The notes: generated by a model from the letters alone, not told the origin. A DNA stretch of 64,000 nucleotides from Mermis nigrescens (GCA_036768485.1 JAVLUZ010000262.1:1-64000), one strand, 5' to 3'; shown: positions 10,234 to 21,962, counted from the first letter of the stretch. Made by a program: numbers and translations.

Positions 10234-13119
10234 CTAAAAAATAACCAGAAAAAATAAAAATAGAAAACTTAAATACGTTAACAATGATAAGTATAGCATC
10301 CCCGATGTTTTTCGGTAATTTTCCGAAAAATTACACTAAATCATAGAATTAAACAAAAACAACCAAAATGAACAAATTATATTTATAATTGCCCAATGTC
10401 GTTCAGTTATTTAGCATCGACTATTTTTTTGACAATGAGCCAAAAAATTTATAATGAACTTTTCACAAAACGTTATGTAAATATTTAAATTTTAAAGTTT
10501 TAAAGTATAAAACAGAACAGAATATGCAAAAAAAAACCAAAAATAAATAATAAATACGCAAATTCGTATTTAGAATAATAAACATATAAATAAAATAAAT
10601 ATGTATGTACACTATTGCAAGTCTAATGTTAAGAGACGACACTTTCGCTTATTTCCAATTCTTAGTTCAGTTTGTTTTCCGGATCCATTTTTTTAAATTT
10701 TCATCTAATTTCTTTGCATTCATGTTAAATTCGAACGACAAAAAGTAATTATTTTAATTGAAATTTTGTTATTTGCATATCTAGCAACGGAATATAAAAA
10801 TTATTTTTCAAAGACTTCGTCATTTTGGTCATTTTTTATTAAAAAAAGTGACGTTGTATCTTTCCTCAAGAAACTTCAGATGTTTCTTACAAACTGTGAC
10901 AGACAAGCGACTGATTAAAAAAAATTCGTGTAAATTAAATATACAATTAATATTAAAAAATTTTACAAAAATTTTTAATTTAAAAGACAAAGTTTAAAAT
11001 TTATTTAAATTAGGATCGAAAAATTTAAAGTAATCAGATGCAATTCGTATCAGTCAGTTTTCAAAATTCATAATTAGTCGTTCAGTTATATTTTCAAAGG
11101 TTCTGGAATCTAATCTTAAAATAATAGCCCAAAATCATGACAAGCAATGATGATATTATTACGGATTTTTAAAATGTTCAACCGCCAAACTAAGCCTGAA
11201 ATTACATTTACAAACATATAACGGTATTGATTTAATATTTAGATTAAAACTATAAAAACATATAAGTAAACATTGAATAAAAAGCAATTTAAAATCGTAT
11301 AATCCAAAAAATTAAATATCTAAGCTAAAATGTGAAACAAATCAGGGCAGAAAAATTCCGTTTTAGTCTATTTGTTGAATAAGCTGAAAGTCAAATTAAT
11401 TAATAGTCATTACGATTTTGATTGAAAAATTTATTTTATTACATCATGCGAAAATTTCACGATTTCAATTTAAAACTAAATTTAATAAAATATTCGGGAA
11501 AAAATTATGATTGAAACAAGGACGTGAAACCCGTTGACTTTCATTAAAATGGTTTTGATGTAAAATACACAAAAAACGATGAAATATCCTAAAAAGAAAT
11601 TTAAACGAAAACAAGCAAAAACACTTGAAAGTAGAAGATCAAATAAAAAAACGAAAATTTAGAATGAATAAATAAAAATCTATGAATGACATAAAATAAA
11701 TAATAAAAATATGTAAGTACCGATTCACATAAATAATAGAGAAAAATGCAAATAAGCATGAAAAAATATTAATAATCAATCAAACATTAAAATAATTACG
11801 ATTATAGAAAAATATTTATAAATTATAAAATTAAATTATAAAAACTAAAATTTTATATTAAAAATTATAGCAAAATATGAATAAATGTTATTAATTGTAA
11901 AAATTATAGAAAGTGACAAGAAACTTGTAAAAAAAGATAAAAAATATTCCATTTGTATGTACGTAATTAAAATAAATTAGGACAAATGGAAAAACAGAAT
12001 AGAAGTAAGAATTGTGTCAGGTCTGATCCAGAATTCGAAATATATAAATAAAATAAACCAAAAAATGACCGCTGAGTAAATGATAAACAAATAGTTTATC
12101 TGAATAAAATATTAGTATTAGTATTAACAAATACAGAGATATCATTATTTATTTCAGTTGGCTATCTGCCAAGTCGAGCAAGCAATTTATGTCGGGTCAT
12201 TTCGTAAACTGATTATTTAATTTCTAATGCGAAATCTGCAATTAATGATTGCTTTATATTTTTAAGTTTTAATTCTCTCGTATTTTACGCCTTTATCCTT
12301 TTGTCCCTCAATATTTGAATTTTCATGAAATTTTTTAAAACTTGTCTATGTGAACCGATTTTTCTCTAATTATTTCCTAAATCTTTTAATTTTTTAAATA
12401 ATTTTTCATGTTTATTTCTACCGATCCATACTTTTCCACATATGTAGCCATACATGTACGGCTCGAAATTTTGGGTGAAGGGTCCTTGGCCAATTTTAGA
12501 TAGAGGGAAAAAGTAAATGACCTCCAATTTTAAGCAAAAAACCAGCCAAAAAATACTTAAAACCCGCCTAAAAATTCAATTTTGTCCAAAAATAAGGGGT
12601 CAAAAATTTTCTGGCTCTGGGGTTGTGGGGGACGGCCGACTTTAGATAGAAGGGTACCCCATCCTCCCTCTTACATGTATTCGCATAACGGATTACTGTA
12701 CGTTAAACTCAGAAAATATATAGGTGTAAAGAAATAAAATAGGCCACAGTAAACAAACAAGAAGAAATAACGTTTAAAATAAGCATAGCATAAAATTAAA
12801 AGTAAAATTATGTATAAAAATTGAATATTATTTAAATATCAAATTATAAATTATTAAAACTCAATATAATTACATATTAAATATCCTAATATGTATGAAC
12901 GGAAATCAAATATTAATTAAATTATAAATTTAAATAAATCAGATATAATTAATTAAATTATAAATTGTAAATTTAATAGAAGTAAATATAATTAATTACA
13001 TTCGAAATTGTAAATTAAGTAGAACTAAATATAACAAATTGAATTTTAAATTATAAATTCATAAAACTAAGTTAGTAATTAAAATATTTAATACAATAAA
13101 TTAAAATTAAAAACTTTAC
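10234..13119. other. Large AT-rich copy A intron between exons 4 and 5
   Basis: 2.9 kb of mostly A/T-rich sequence with no gene or RNA that I recognise. One MITE (about 12450-12680) has TACATGTA at both ends and a segment reading TTCTGGCTCTGGGG. It is shared with copy B (33,080-33,310). Confidence 0.55.
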
Positions 13120-13269
13120 TTTATTTTGCACCAAATCCCAACATTTCACCATATTATCTTCGCCCGCCGAAAATAGATAAGGATGCCGAGACGAAGCTTT
13201 AACGGCTCGTACGGCGCTCACGTGACCGGTCAAGGATAATTTTAATTCGCCGCTGGCCAAATTCCATAT
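13120..13269 (-). CDS. PLRG1: PLRG1 copy A exon 4 (WD1 end, WD2)
   Basis: 150 bp, phase 0 at both ends, acceptor TTTTTTAG|ATA and donor AAA|GTAAAG. It encodes the end of blade 1 and blade 2. Copy A reads IWNLASGEL where copy B and the family have IWDLASGKL, so the WD aspartate is lost, and it ends WDLVQNK instead of WDLEYNK. These changes at conserved positions suggest relaxed constraint. Confidence 0.92.
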
Positions 13270-14533
13270 CTAAAAAACATGGACTCAAATTTTATTTTAA
13301 ATTCAAATTTTAAAATTTAAAATTTTGTAATATGTATTGCTTTATACGTAATTTAACAAATTCAAAATTAATTAAATTAGCCTAAATTTATTTAAAGAAT
13401 TAGTACTTTTAAATTTTTTGAAAGTTTTTAACTCAATTCTCTGCGCTATTCTCATTTTTTTTCAAAAAAAAACATTTCTTCTACTGTCTTACTTCCCGAC
13501 TATTAATTATTTGCTAAATCCAGCGAAAAGCAGCCGAAAAAGGCTGCTAATTTAATTTAAGCTATTATTACTTATCTAATAAATCAAATTTGTCGGTTAA
13601 TACTAGATTTAATGAAATTATGTGACCAGCTTATGCTGGCAAATTTAAAATAGCATAAAAATAAAAATACACGTATTGGTCAATATTAAAAATAAATAAT
13701 AAAAATGCAGTAAAAAATAAAAAATTTAGAACATTATAAGATCATTCGAGAATCACAGAATTCAGGAATTAAAGAATCACCTGATTTGATTTTTAATTTA
13801 ACAATCAATCAAAAAATTAAAAAAACAAATCAAATTAAATAAGCGTGGCCTATCGGGCGTAAGCCGAAAACAGTTATGTAGGCATTAGTTAAGCTTAAAA
13901 CCAGCCTAAAAAGCTTAACAAACGATAAAAGCCCAAATTAATTCTAGCCTTTCATCATATTTAAACCTGACTTGAACCGTCTCATCTCTACCGTGCCTAA
14001 GCTTAATGAACTGGTCCCAACTAATTAATTAAAACAGACTAAAATTGAATTGAAATTATTATTTTAAATTTTTAAAAAGTGAAATTAAATTAGTAACATC
14101 GACTTTGGGCTAAAACAAACGAGCGAGTTTAAAGCAGGCCGATGTTTGGCATAAAGTGGGACTATGCAATGCCTAGGATGAACTACGACGATGCTAAAAA
14201 ACCCGAATTAGCGGCTAAAAGTCAAATCAACTTCAATTTCTGGTCCGATCTAAGCCGAATTAGAACGGTAATCTGAATTTAATCCTTGTTTAAGCAGTTC
14301 GAGCTGACAGCAAACTGAATCAACGTCTGCTTAACACAAATATATTTTTAGAACGGGTTTAAACCAGGGTTAAACAGTCTTCAGCCTACTATAAAAGGCT
14401 TTTAGTCGGCCTAGACCAGGTTTAAGCGACCAAATTTTTGATTTTTTAGAATTTCAAATTTTAGGCGTAAAATAATATTTATGTAAAATAACAAATAAAT
14501 AGAAAATAAAAGATAAATTAATCGAAAATTAAC
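13270..14533. other. Copy A intron between exons 3 and 4
   Basis: 1.26 kb. The part 13,840-14,420 is a degenerate array of AAGCTTAAAACCAGCC / GTTTAAACCAGG-like units, with unusually high identity to 34,410-34,990 of copy B. No coding sequence recognised. Confidence 0.5.
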
Positions 14534-14750
14534 CTTAATAATACGGTCGGCGGCTCCGGTGCAAAACCACTCGTTGCCCGGTTCCACGTCTATGCAACGG
14601 ACCCAACCGGTGTGACCGCTGATGACCCTATACAATTTCCACGGGGGATGCCATTCGGGCTTGGGCATCGTAGGGGCCTTTCGGGGCAGCAACGATTTTA
14701 CACCCTCTTGTACAAATGGGTTGGCCATAGCCGGATTGGAAACGGCAGCA
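14534..14750 (-). CDS. PLRG1: PLRG1 copy A exon 3 (linker and WD1)
   Basis: 217 bp with acceptor TTTTTTGCAG|T and donor AAG|GTTAAT. It encodes [16 protein letters not shown], the family-typical [19 protein letters not shown] block, then WD1 ([15 protein letters not shown] to GAADRIIK). The protein is the same as copy B here. Upstream lies a ladder of degenerate copies of this exon's 5' edge. Confidence 0.93.
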
Positions 14751-15600
14751 CTGCAAAAAAACCGGACTTTTACGATTCTTTATACGTTTTTTTTGTGTTT
14801 TTTAGGCTTTTTATTCAAAAATTGGTAATCCGCTACGAAATACCCTCAAAAGACTTATTTTTATTTCAGAAAAAAAAGTTTAGCGAATCGATCGAATGGG
14901 TTCGCCATCGTCGGGATACGCTACAAAAAAATCGAAAATTTACGAATTTTGTCCGGTTTAATGTATTTCGAAAGTTTTACATTTAAAAATTTATAATTTC
15001 GCGAAAAAATTATTTTTTATTTAAAGAATAAGCAAACCAGCCCTCTTGAACGTGAATTGGCCGCCGCCGGATTGGAAAAGGAAACATTGCGAGGACTATT
15101 ACAACTTTTTCCAATATTTTTACGACTTTTTGCGTTTTTCAATTTTTTTATTCAAAAATCATAATTAGCTAAAAAACCACTAAAAACGTATTCATTGTTA
15201 ATAAAAATGAGGAAGTAACCAGCTCTCTCTCGGAGGAATGAGTTGGCCGCCGCCAGCTCGGGAATGGAAGCATTGCAAAATACCGGATTTTTAAAAATTT
15301 TTTCATATTTTTTACGATTGTTTTTGTATTTTTTTGAATTTCTTATTTAAAAATTGTAAACAATTAAAAAAGCCTAAGTTTCTAATTTAAAAAACTTGGG
15401 AAATAATAAGGTAGCCCACGTGGACAAATGGGTTGGCCGCAAACGAATCAAAAACGAGGATGCTCGACCAAACGGGCATTTCCATTATTTCTTCATATTT
15501 TTTCGATTTTTTGCATTTTTCAAATTTTTTATCCAAAAATATATTATTAAACTAAATAGCTTTCAAAAAGTAAAACTATTTCGGAGTCTGATGGGGCAAA
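14751..15600 (-). repeat. Ladder of exon 3 5'-edge copies, copy A
   Basis: At least four degenerate copies of the exon 3 start lie in the upstream intron, near 14,884-14,935, 15,041-15,090, 15,221-15,280 and 15,411-15,470. Spacing is ~160-190 bp and each has flanking intron (TTATTCAAAAATTG-like). On the minus strand they read, for example, [26 protein letters not shown] and VFDSFAANPFVHVG, against the true exon's [15 protein letters not shown]. The repeat unit is exon edge plus intron, so it arose by local tandem duplication. Confidence 0.8.
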
Positions 15601-16091
15601 ACCATACATGTAACACGGGGGATGGAGGATCCCCCACCCAGAGTCGGACTGCCCCCATGCCCCCAAAGTCAGAAAATTTTTTGAACCCCCTCAATTTTAG
15701 GAAAAAATTGAATTTTTTGCCGTTTTTGGCCAAAAATTGGAGGTTCATTTACCCCCCCCCCAATGAAATGGTGTAAAGAAAAACAGTGAACACCAGAAAA
15801 TGGCGCTTTTAAGTAATTTTCTCGAGCAGATCGGTTTTGTGATTTAAGTTTGGAATTTTTTAAAATTTTCACTTATTTTTCAAAAATTTTCTATCGCGTA
15901 AACAAAAGTGTAATTCAAACATTGATCAGAAAACGACGCTTTAAGCTATTGTTTTCGTTCTGGGTCAAGTTGGTTTTGTGAATTTAAATTTTTGAATTAG
16001 AAAATATTTTTGTTTGATTTTTCTATATTTATTTCTAAATTCTGCTGAACTTTTTTATGAGTTTTTTACTTTTTACACTGAATGCACTTGC
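15600..16091. other. Intron end by copy A exon 2, with MITE
   Basis: A MITE of the ACATGTA / CCCCCACCCAGAGTCGG family occupies about 15,600-15,780 and replaces the last ladder unit that copy B still has at 36,255-36,300. The remainder is T-rich intron leading from the GC donor. Confidence 0.55.
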
Positions 16092-16093
16092 CT
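16086..16093 (-). promoter_or_regulatory. GC-type 5' splice site of PLRG1 exon 2, copy A
   Basis: The minus strand reads AG|GCAAGT. Using GC as donor joins AG with the T of exon 3 into a serine codon and keeps the WD40 frame; the GT eight bases downstream (CAA|GTGCAT) would break it. The same octamer is present in copy B (36524-36531). Confidence 0.8.
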
Positions 16094-16304
16094 GTCGATA
16101 TCATGAGCTGCCGGGCCGGACAAAGCGCCTACCGAACTAGGAGTCAACATAAGCAAAGGCTGGGAGGTCGGAGTTGGCAAAAGGCCAGCCGGGGGCAGAG
16201 GCAAGGGCAAATTTTGTTCCTCTCCCAGCTTCTTGGCAATTTTTGACGCCTCCAAAACCAGTCCGTATTCGTCTTTGGCTTTGATACTCAATCTAATTTG
16301 CGTG
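16092..16304 (-). CDS. PLRG1: PLRG1 copy A exon 2 (N-terminal region)
   Basis: 213 bp. The acceptor TTCGTCAG precedes the exon, whose first base completes a codon from an unseen upstream exon. It encodes [12 protein letters not shown] followed by a proline-rich [15 protein letters not shown] stretch, matching the pre-WD region of the family. The only donor that keeps phase with the next exon is AG|GCAAGT at 16092/16091, a GC-type donor. Copy A has three extra in-frame residues (LSG) relative to copy B. Confidence 0.85.
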
Positions 16305-18883
16305 CTGACGAAAAAGACAAGATTTTACTTCAAAAATTTCAGTTAAAAAAAGACAAATAACAAGTTGCAAACGTTTTGCGGATAATAAAAATGACCAAAC
16401 AATTTCATCGACAAATTGAGAGTTTAAGGGATATCTAATAAATGCATAATTTTTTATGGATACCTAGCGGAAAACTAAGCTTTATACATGTATACTAAGT
16501 CAAATGTTGTACGTACTCTCATAGAAATGAAGAAGCAATTTTCTGTTCGGACTCGAAAAAATAGTAAGAAGCGAAGGGTACGAAAAAGCCCAGAAAATAA
16601 CGTCAAAATTTAGGCTTAAATCAACCAACCTTTTTTCTGTACATATTCCGCATCGTTTCGTTGGATCATTATAAGTCACTAATCCCATTTTAACTGCTAA
16701 AAATCTGGGAAGGGTATTGAGCCATTTCCGGAAAAGGGGTGCCTCTCGTTGAAGCAAATGTACTCAAAGACATATTACAGTTCTCGCCACGAAATTTCAA
16801 CAATAAAGAACCGATTGAGTTTATTTAGGAACGCTTCCTCACGACTTAATCGCCGGACACCTAAAGAGCATCCTGGCATGCTTTGTTTAAAGAAAACGCG
16901 ACCTAAACGCTTAGGTCAGAAACTTTACGACTCAGCGCGCGTTTGTTTATTTAAATATACAGGGGTGTGCAGTGCACACCCCAAACCCTCCCCCACGCCC
17001 AGGTATGATACAATATTTTTTGGCCTTCTTTTGAAATCGAGCTGTTTTGTTAGTCGTTATCGACTTTTAGATTTATATAAATATATTAGAAAGTATGTTT
17101 GTATGTTCGGGGTTACCTCCGGCCCCGTAATAGATGGTGGGCCGATACTTGGGCCCGAGATCAACCTACCCCGGGAATGGTCCGTAGCGGCATTAAAATT
17201 TGTCCAACCCCACCATGGCACCCTGTACATACCCTAGGCGGGAAGGGCGCACTATGCTTAAGCACGAGTTTTTTAGACTAAGCCGATGTTTCGCGTATTC
17301 CTAAAACAAACTGCGCCAAAAGTCGGTTTACACTATTCCGGGTTGCTGCACCTCGCACGTTATAACACAGGCAAAACATTGGGTATGTTAAACCGTGCCC
17401 TACCCTATAGCGTTGCATATGTTCTAGCATTGGATATGTTATAACATACCCAACGCTATAAAATAGGCAATACTATAGGATAGGAAACATTATAACATAC
17501 CAAATGCTATAAGATAGGCAATCCTATAGGATAGGACACGTTATAAGATACCCAACGCTGTAAGATAGGCAATGAACATAGGCCATGTTATATCATACCC
17601 AATGCTATACGATAGCAAAAAAATTTCAAAACGTCAAAAATTTGGTTTGACCAAAAAAATTTTCCAGAACAACATCAAAAATATGGGTTTGATCAGAAAA
17701 AATTTCCAGAACATCCCAAAACATCAAAAATATAATTCTGACTAAAGAATTTTCAAAACCATTCTGTAACGTCAAAAATATGGATTTGATCAGAAAAAAT
17801 GGTTGACAAAAAAACATTTTGAAAAATACAAAAAAATAAAATATGGTTTTTACCAAGAATTTTTTTAGAAACATCCCAAAAACATCAAAAGTCCCGAAAA
17901 ATAAAAAATACAAGAGACATCTCAATTCCATATAGCTATCAGGCCTAAGTCCAGCCCGGGCAACGCTGGGTAGCTCAGCTAGTCAGTCATAAGTTAATTT
18001 AATAGTTTTATGTAGGTTTCTAATGTTAATACCCCGTAAAACCAGTAATTTCCCGAAAATGATTTTTTACGTACATTTGCGCTTTTTATCCTACCTTTTT
18101 GTTTCTTTTATACTAATAACATGTTTCACTTCTACTCGTGCATACCTGTTTGTTTTTTTTCAATTTATTCATTTGTATATTATTATTGTTTTTTTCTCTC
18201 CATATTTTCTCTCAAATATCCTTGTTCCTATTTTTTGTTGTATTGATGACTTCCTTTAGTTACGAAGGGAATATGCCGCAATTGCGAGCGGATGTCGGGA
18301 TGTGGCTAGAGACCAGATGCCGTTTGTAGAAACTTTTTGTTTCCCACGATTTTACATTACCGATAGGCAAAAATTGATAAGACGCGACGAAGACACGATG
18401 TTTCTTGCCACTAAAATAATTTTTTGGCTCTTTTCTGATTTTAAAAATTTTTTATGGCGAAAAATCTTCGCCCTACCTTTCACGAACAGCTTGTTTCGAT
18501 TAAATGAGGTTCTAGGACTGTTTTAGGACAACCTTTTCAATTTACGATTGCAAAATCGAGTAAGAACGATGCATAAAATTTAGTTATATAGGCAAATTAA
18601 ATAAGCAATTTTCTACTTTTACTAAGTTCAAGCGGAGTTCCAAGGTACGTAGAAGGCGCATGAGCAAATATGTATGTGGACAGAATCGAATTTCTGAAGT
18701 CTAAAAGGGGTTCAAAAAGTTCAAAGGGAAAAATAACCGATGCACACAAGAACATCAATTTAAACGTTTGTCATCAAGCACTAAACAACTGCGTATAAAA
18801 ATAACATAAAAAACGGAAATTTCCAAACATGGAATTCTAGAATCTGAGCGCTCTACCAGGTGTCTCAAACTTAAACCCTACAG
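16305..18883. other. Upstream flank of copy A PLRG1 exons
   Basis: 2.6 kb in which the missing first exon was looked for and not found. It contains CAGTGCTCGCCACGAA-type repeat sequence (from ~16,770), MITE pieces near 16,960-17,010, and a minisatellite (17395-17610). Open frames such as the 162-residue one at 16749-17237 have no recognisable domain. Confidence 0.5.
17395..17610. repeat. ~67-bp minisatellite
   Basis: About three units built on ATAACATACCCAACGCTATAA and GATAGGCAATCCTATAGGATAGGA-type blocks (quoted in part). No equivalent found at the matching place in copy B. Confidence 0.7.
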
Positions 18884-20090
18884 CGAGTGATCGGACCGAG
18901 GGTACTTTTTTGGACCCTCGGCCTCGGCCGAAGCAACTTTAAATCCTTGCCTCGGCCGCGGCCGAGGGTAATGCCGAGGGTCAAGCTTATATACCTACAC
19001 CCAGTGTTTTTTGGTACAAGGTCCGTTTGAACATGTACAAAGATGGTCCCTAAAAGTCTTTGTACATTTCATTCACACAAATTTTTGGGTACATATAATA
19101 TGGTACAGTAGCGATTTTAGTGTGGCAAAAACAGCGTTGTTCGACCTTTGACAGTGTATTTTAGCTAATTTCTGGGTTTCGGAAGGGCAAAAGTCACTAA
19201 TAATCGTCTCAAAACGGCGCGAAGCTCCGAAAAATTTGACATTTTCCCTTTCAAAATGCAATTTCTGACATTATAAAGATATATAGAACACACAATGCCG
19301 AAAATTTTTGCGAATTTAAAACCTTTCTTGCAGTTTTTGTCTTCCCAAAAATCTTTGTACATGTACAAAGACGGTGCCCAAAAAGTCTTTGTACTTCGGG
19401 AAAAATCTTTGCCGAATACAAAAAACACTGCCTATACCCATAAATAGTACTCTTAGAATGTTTTGTATGCACATGAGCTAGAGAATAATCGTAATATTAA
19501 GAACTTTATCGAACTAAAACAAATGTTTATTGCTATTAGCCAGAATTCTTATTTCAATCTGATGAAGCAGATAATTCATTATCAAAATCTAGATCATCTG
19601 AATCAGAGTCAGCCTCATCTATTTCGCCTTGTTGTGCTATCGCGTCATCGTCGTCGTCATCCTTTATCAGATTCTTTAAATCACACTATTATAACCAACT
19701 GCTTTGAGATTGTGCTTTATAAAAAGGAGTTTTTGAACATTTGATTGTAGCAGACGAAGAGTAATATGACGGAAACTGCACTGTATTTTCCGATCCATGT
19801 AGCGAGCATGAGAATTATAACTTAGTCATCATATGAATATCAATTAGCACTTTGCTGTATGTAACTTGGTGTAAGTGGGTACGCGCCTAAAAGCATAAAC
19901 AAAGCCAATAGGTAAAAAACAGCCTGTGTGCTGCAGATGCATTCTAAATAGTTAACATTCAACGACTATATTAAACTTATTCAAATTTGATTTTAACCCT
20001 CGGCGCCTCGGCACTTTTCAGCTTCGCCCTCGGCCGAGGCTTCAAAAAACCCCGAGCCTTGCAAAGGCCGAGGCCTCGGCCCGATCACTG
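18884..20090. mobile_element. hAT-like element with CCGAGG arrays, copy A only
   Basis: Left end GAGTGATCGGACCGAGG, right end reading back as CAGTGATCGGGCCGAGG. Both ends continue into arrays of CCTCGG/CCGAGG (18,895-18,985 and 19,996-20,085). The flanks CCCTACAG and CCCACAG(T) look like a slightly decayed 8-bp duplication. Copy B has an unbroken site near 40,725 (AACCTCACAGCCCG). The interior includes a ~430-bp repeat containing the palindrome TCTTTGTACATGTACAAAGA. No transposase seen, so non-autonomous. Confidence 0.78.
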
Positions 20091-20330
20091 CCCACAGTCC
20101 ACCTGTACATATTTGTTAACTGATCCGACTGTAGCGAGCGGCGGGCGGGGACGAATTACTCCATTTTTCGGCAAAAATGGTAAAAAAACACCTAAAAATG
20201 GCCAAAAGAAAATAAGTTTCCGAGGGTCAAAAGTTTCTGGCTTTAAGTTGACGGGAGACGACCAACTTAAAATGGGGAACCCCGAACCATTCCCCTGTTA
20301 CAAGCACGCTAAGGTCTGCCTAATATCTTT
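20091..20330. mobile_element. Diverged MITE shared by both copies
   Basis: Contains GGCAAAAATGG, GGGTCAAAAGTTTCTGGC and GGGAGACGACCAACTT segments, the recurrent ACATGTA-family interior. The matching copy lies at 40,735-40,940, so it predates the duplication. Confidence 0.55.
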
Positions 20331-20424
20331 AGCCCACCTAAGGTGTCAATCTGCTTCGTATTTAATGAAAGAAAGAAAGAAATAAAGAAATTTTATTACT
20401 AATAAACCAAAGTAATAAAATACA

Positions 20425-21395
20425 GAATGACAAGTTACATAATAGATACAAACCAATTAGTAACGGAAGATGCGAGCCAATGGAATGACAATTTTTACGC
20501 GCGCCCCACAAGATGTCTAGATAAATCAAAGTTTACTAACCTGGATTTGAATATATTTAGGTTAAGGGAAGATACAATGAAGTCAGGAAGATCGTTCCAA
20601 ACTGTGATGTATTGTATTTGTGAAAGAAATCGAACTTTTGATAACTTTAATACAACCCATATTGAAGTTATCAAGGAGGTGGCGACTAATCGATCTGAAG
20701 AGCCGCACTACCCAGCCTACGACCGACTTGCCGCTACTCATCAAAGATGCGATGGAAATAGAGTCGACAAGCAACAACGCTGTACTATTCGGATTACCCG
20801 AGTCGGTGGATAACGACGATTTGGCTGCGGTTTGAGAACTGATCGCCGATAGCGATCACACTGACATTATCACTGACAACACCATTCGGGTCTTTCGTGA
20901 CGGCCCCAAATACAACGACGAACCTTGATTTTTGAAGGTCGTATGCAATTCGCCCCAGGCAAAGAAGGAGTTTATACGGGCGATCCAACTCTACTCGCCG
21001 CCAGCAAGGTTTAAGATCGAGGCCCGATTTGTCTTTTCTTCAACGTAGACGTGGCCACGAACTACCTATGGAGCTACAAACCCGTTTAGAAAACGGAGAA
21101 ATGGACCTTTTTATCGACTATCGTTCGGATTGTATTAAATCGCGTATTTCTAACGATAACAAAAATACAGGTTCTATTTTTTATCGCAAAAAAATTTGAG
21201 CTTAGGGATTTTCGAGCCTGCGCAAGTGACATAAACTTTTTAAAATGCTTACAATTTAATTCTAGAAGTGTTAAAACAAGTCACTAGAGCTCGATTTTCT
21301 GTTTAGTACCCAAATTTATGATCCGATCTTCATCACTGAGAGTTGGTTGGAGCCCAATATACCTGATTCAATTATTTTTCAAAACCCGGAATATT
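20425..21395 (+). pseudogene. CR1-like LINE remnant: ORF1 end and endonuclease start
   Basis: Broken plus-strand frames. Around 20,740-20,840 one reads IESTSNNAVLFGLPES, the style of a LINE ORF1 RNA-binding domain. Around 20,935-20,985 the frame reads NSPQAKKEFIRAIQ. From 21,293 to 21,390 it reads STQIYDPIFITESWLEPNIPD, the usual start of an apurinic-type endonuclease (ITExWL box). The element stops there, so it is cut at its 3' side rather than the usual 5' truncation. Multiple stops and shifts make it dead. Copy B replaces it with about 65 bp. Confidence 0.75.
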
Positions 21396-21956
21396 TATCT
21401 ACACTTACGCTGTATCATCAGGAGGCGGTAAAAGGCCTTCTTCGGACAAAAACATATTGTGCGTCTGTATCAAGGAACGAAATCCGAGTGCGTGAAGCGA
21501 AAGTCCAGATTTTTGGTGTTGCTTGGACATGCTGACAACGACCGAATAACGAAGGTCAAAGGTCAAATTTTGAAAATATCAAGAAAATAGAGCTGCAGAA
21601 ATTATATAAATACGAGTTAATAATAACTTGACATCAAGGCCTACAAAAGAAAGGAAGAGAAGAAATTGAGTGATCCAGGGGGCGAGTAAAATGTGGGATA
21701 AAGCAAAGAGAAATGGCCTGGCTAGACCTGAAGAATCCGCAAACACAATAAAAAGAGAAATTTTTAGTGTTTTTTTCGCGATATTTTTTGCTAACGGATA
21801 GAGCTCGATGAGAAACATCGAAATATCATCATTTTTGCCTTTAAATAAAATTTTTTGGCACTTTTCGGACATACAGGATTAATAGGCGTTGGTCATGCAT
21901 AAGGTTACGTCGTTGAGAAAACAATAAATAACAGCAAAACAATTCCTTAAGAAGAA

Positions 21957-21962
21957 TTTATT
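21957..21962 (-). terminator. Candidate polyadenylation signal of PLRG1 copy B
   Basis: AATAAA on the minus strand, ~900 bp past the copy B stop (about 80 bp if the 822-bp insertion at 22010 is discounted). Copy A has A-rich sequence instead of this hexamer. Use of the signal is inferred. Confidence 0.4.

Larger units (their letters stand above)
1971..16304 (-). pseudogene. PLRG1: PLRG1 copy A, frameshifted
   Basis: Eight minus-strand exons: 16304-16092, 14750-14534, 13269-13120, 10233-10132, 8943-8851, 4519-4260, 3348-3155 and 2030-1971. They match PLRG1/Prp46, a nuclear WD40 spliceosome protein of the Prp19-associated complex. Splice phases agree throughout, but exon 16304-16092 starts mid-codon and the N-terminal exon was not found. 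The 4519-4260 exon has one extra base at ~4430 relative to copy B (AAGAGGCGTG versus AAGAGCGTG). The shifted frame runs into a TAA at 3344-3342, just past the next junction. That stop would remove WD6-WD7 and lies 187 nt before the last junction, so the transcript should be a nonsense-mediated-decay target. WD-to-WN and other changes at conserved sites support decay. A sequencing error at that one base is the alternative. Confidence 0.85.
1622..21712. repeat. Segmental tandem duplication, copy A
   Basis: Left unit of a direct ~20-kb duplication. It begins near the sequence ATGGTCTGG at 1622, matched by ATGGCCTGG at 21713 where copy B begins, and ends in GGGATAAAGCAAAGAGAAA, matched at ~41337-41355 where copy B ends. 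All eight PLRG1 exons, most intron sequence and the upstream flank align in order between the copies. Differences are substitutions, small indels and several transposon insertions. An unpurged haplotype placed in tandem by the assembler is the main alternative. Confidence 0.9.

Noticed and set aside
16080..16093. GT donor CAA|GTGCAT for PLRG1 exon 2
   Set aside because: Using it breaks the WD40 reading frame in exon 3, while the GC donor just upstream keeps it.
16749..17237. 162-residue plus-strand open frame
   Set aside because: Crosses repeat boundaries, is not conserved in the other duplicate copy and has no recognisable domain.
18362..18411. 50-nt exon-like segment on the minus strand with acceptor and donor, also at ~40,203-40,252
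   Set aside because: It is bounded by plausible splice signals in both copies but encodes nothing like the PLRG1 N-terminus; at most an untranslated exon, with no supporting evidence.
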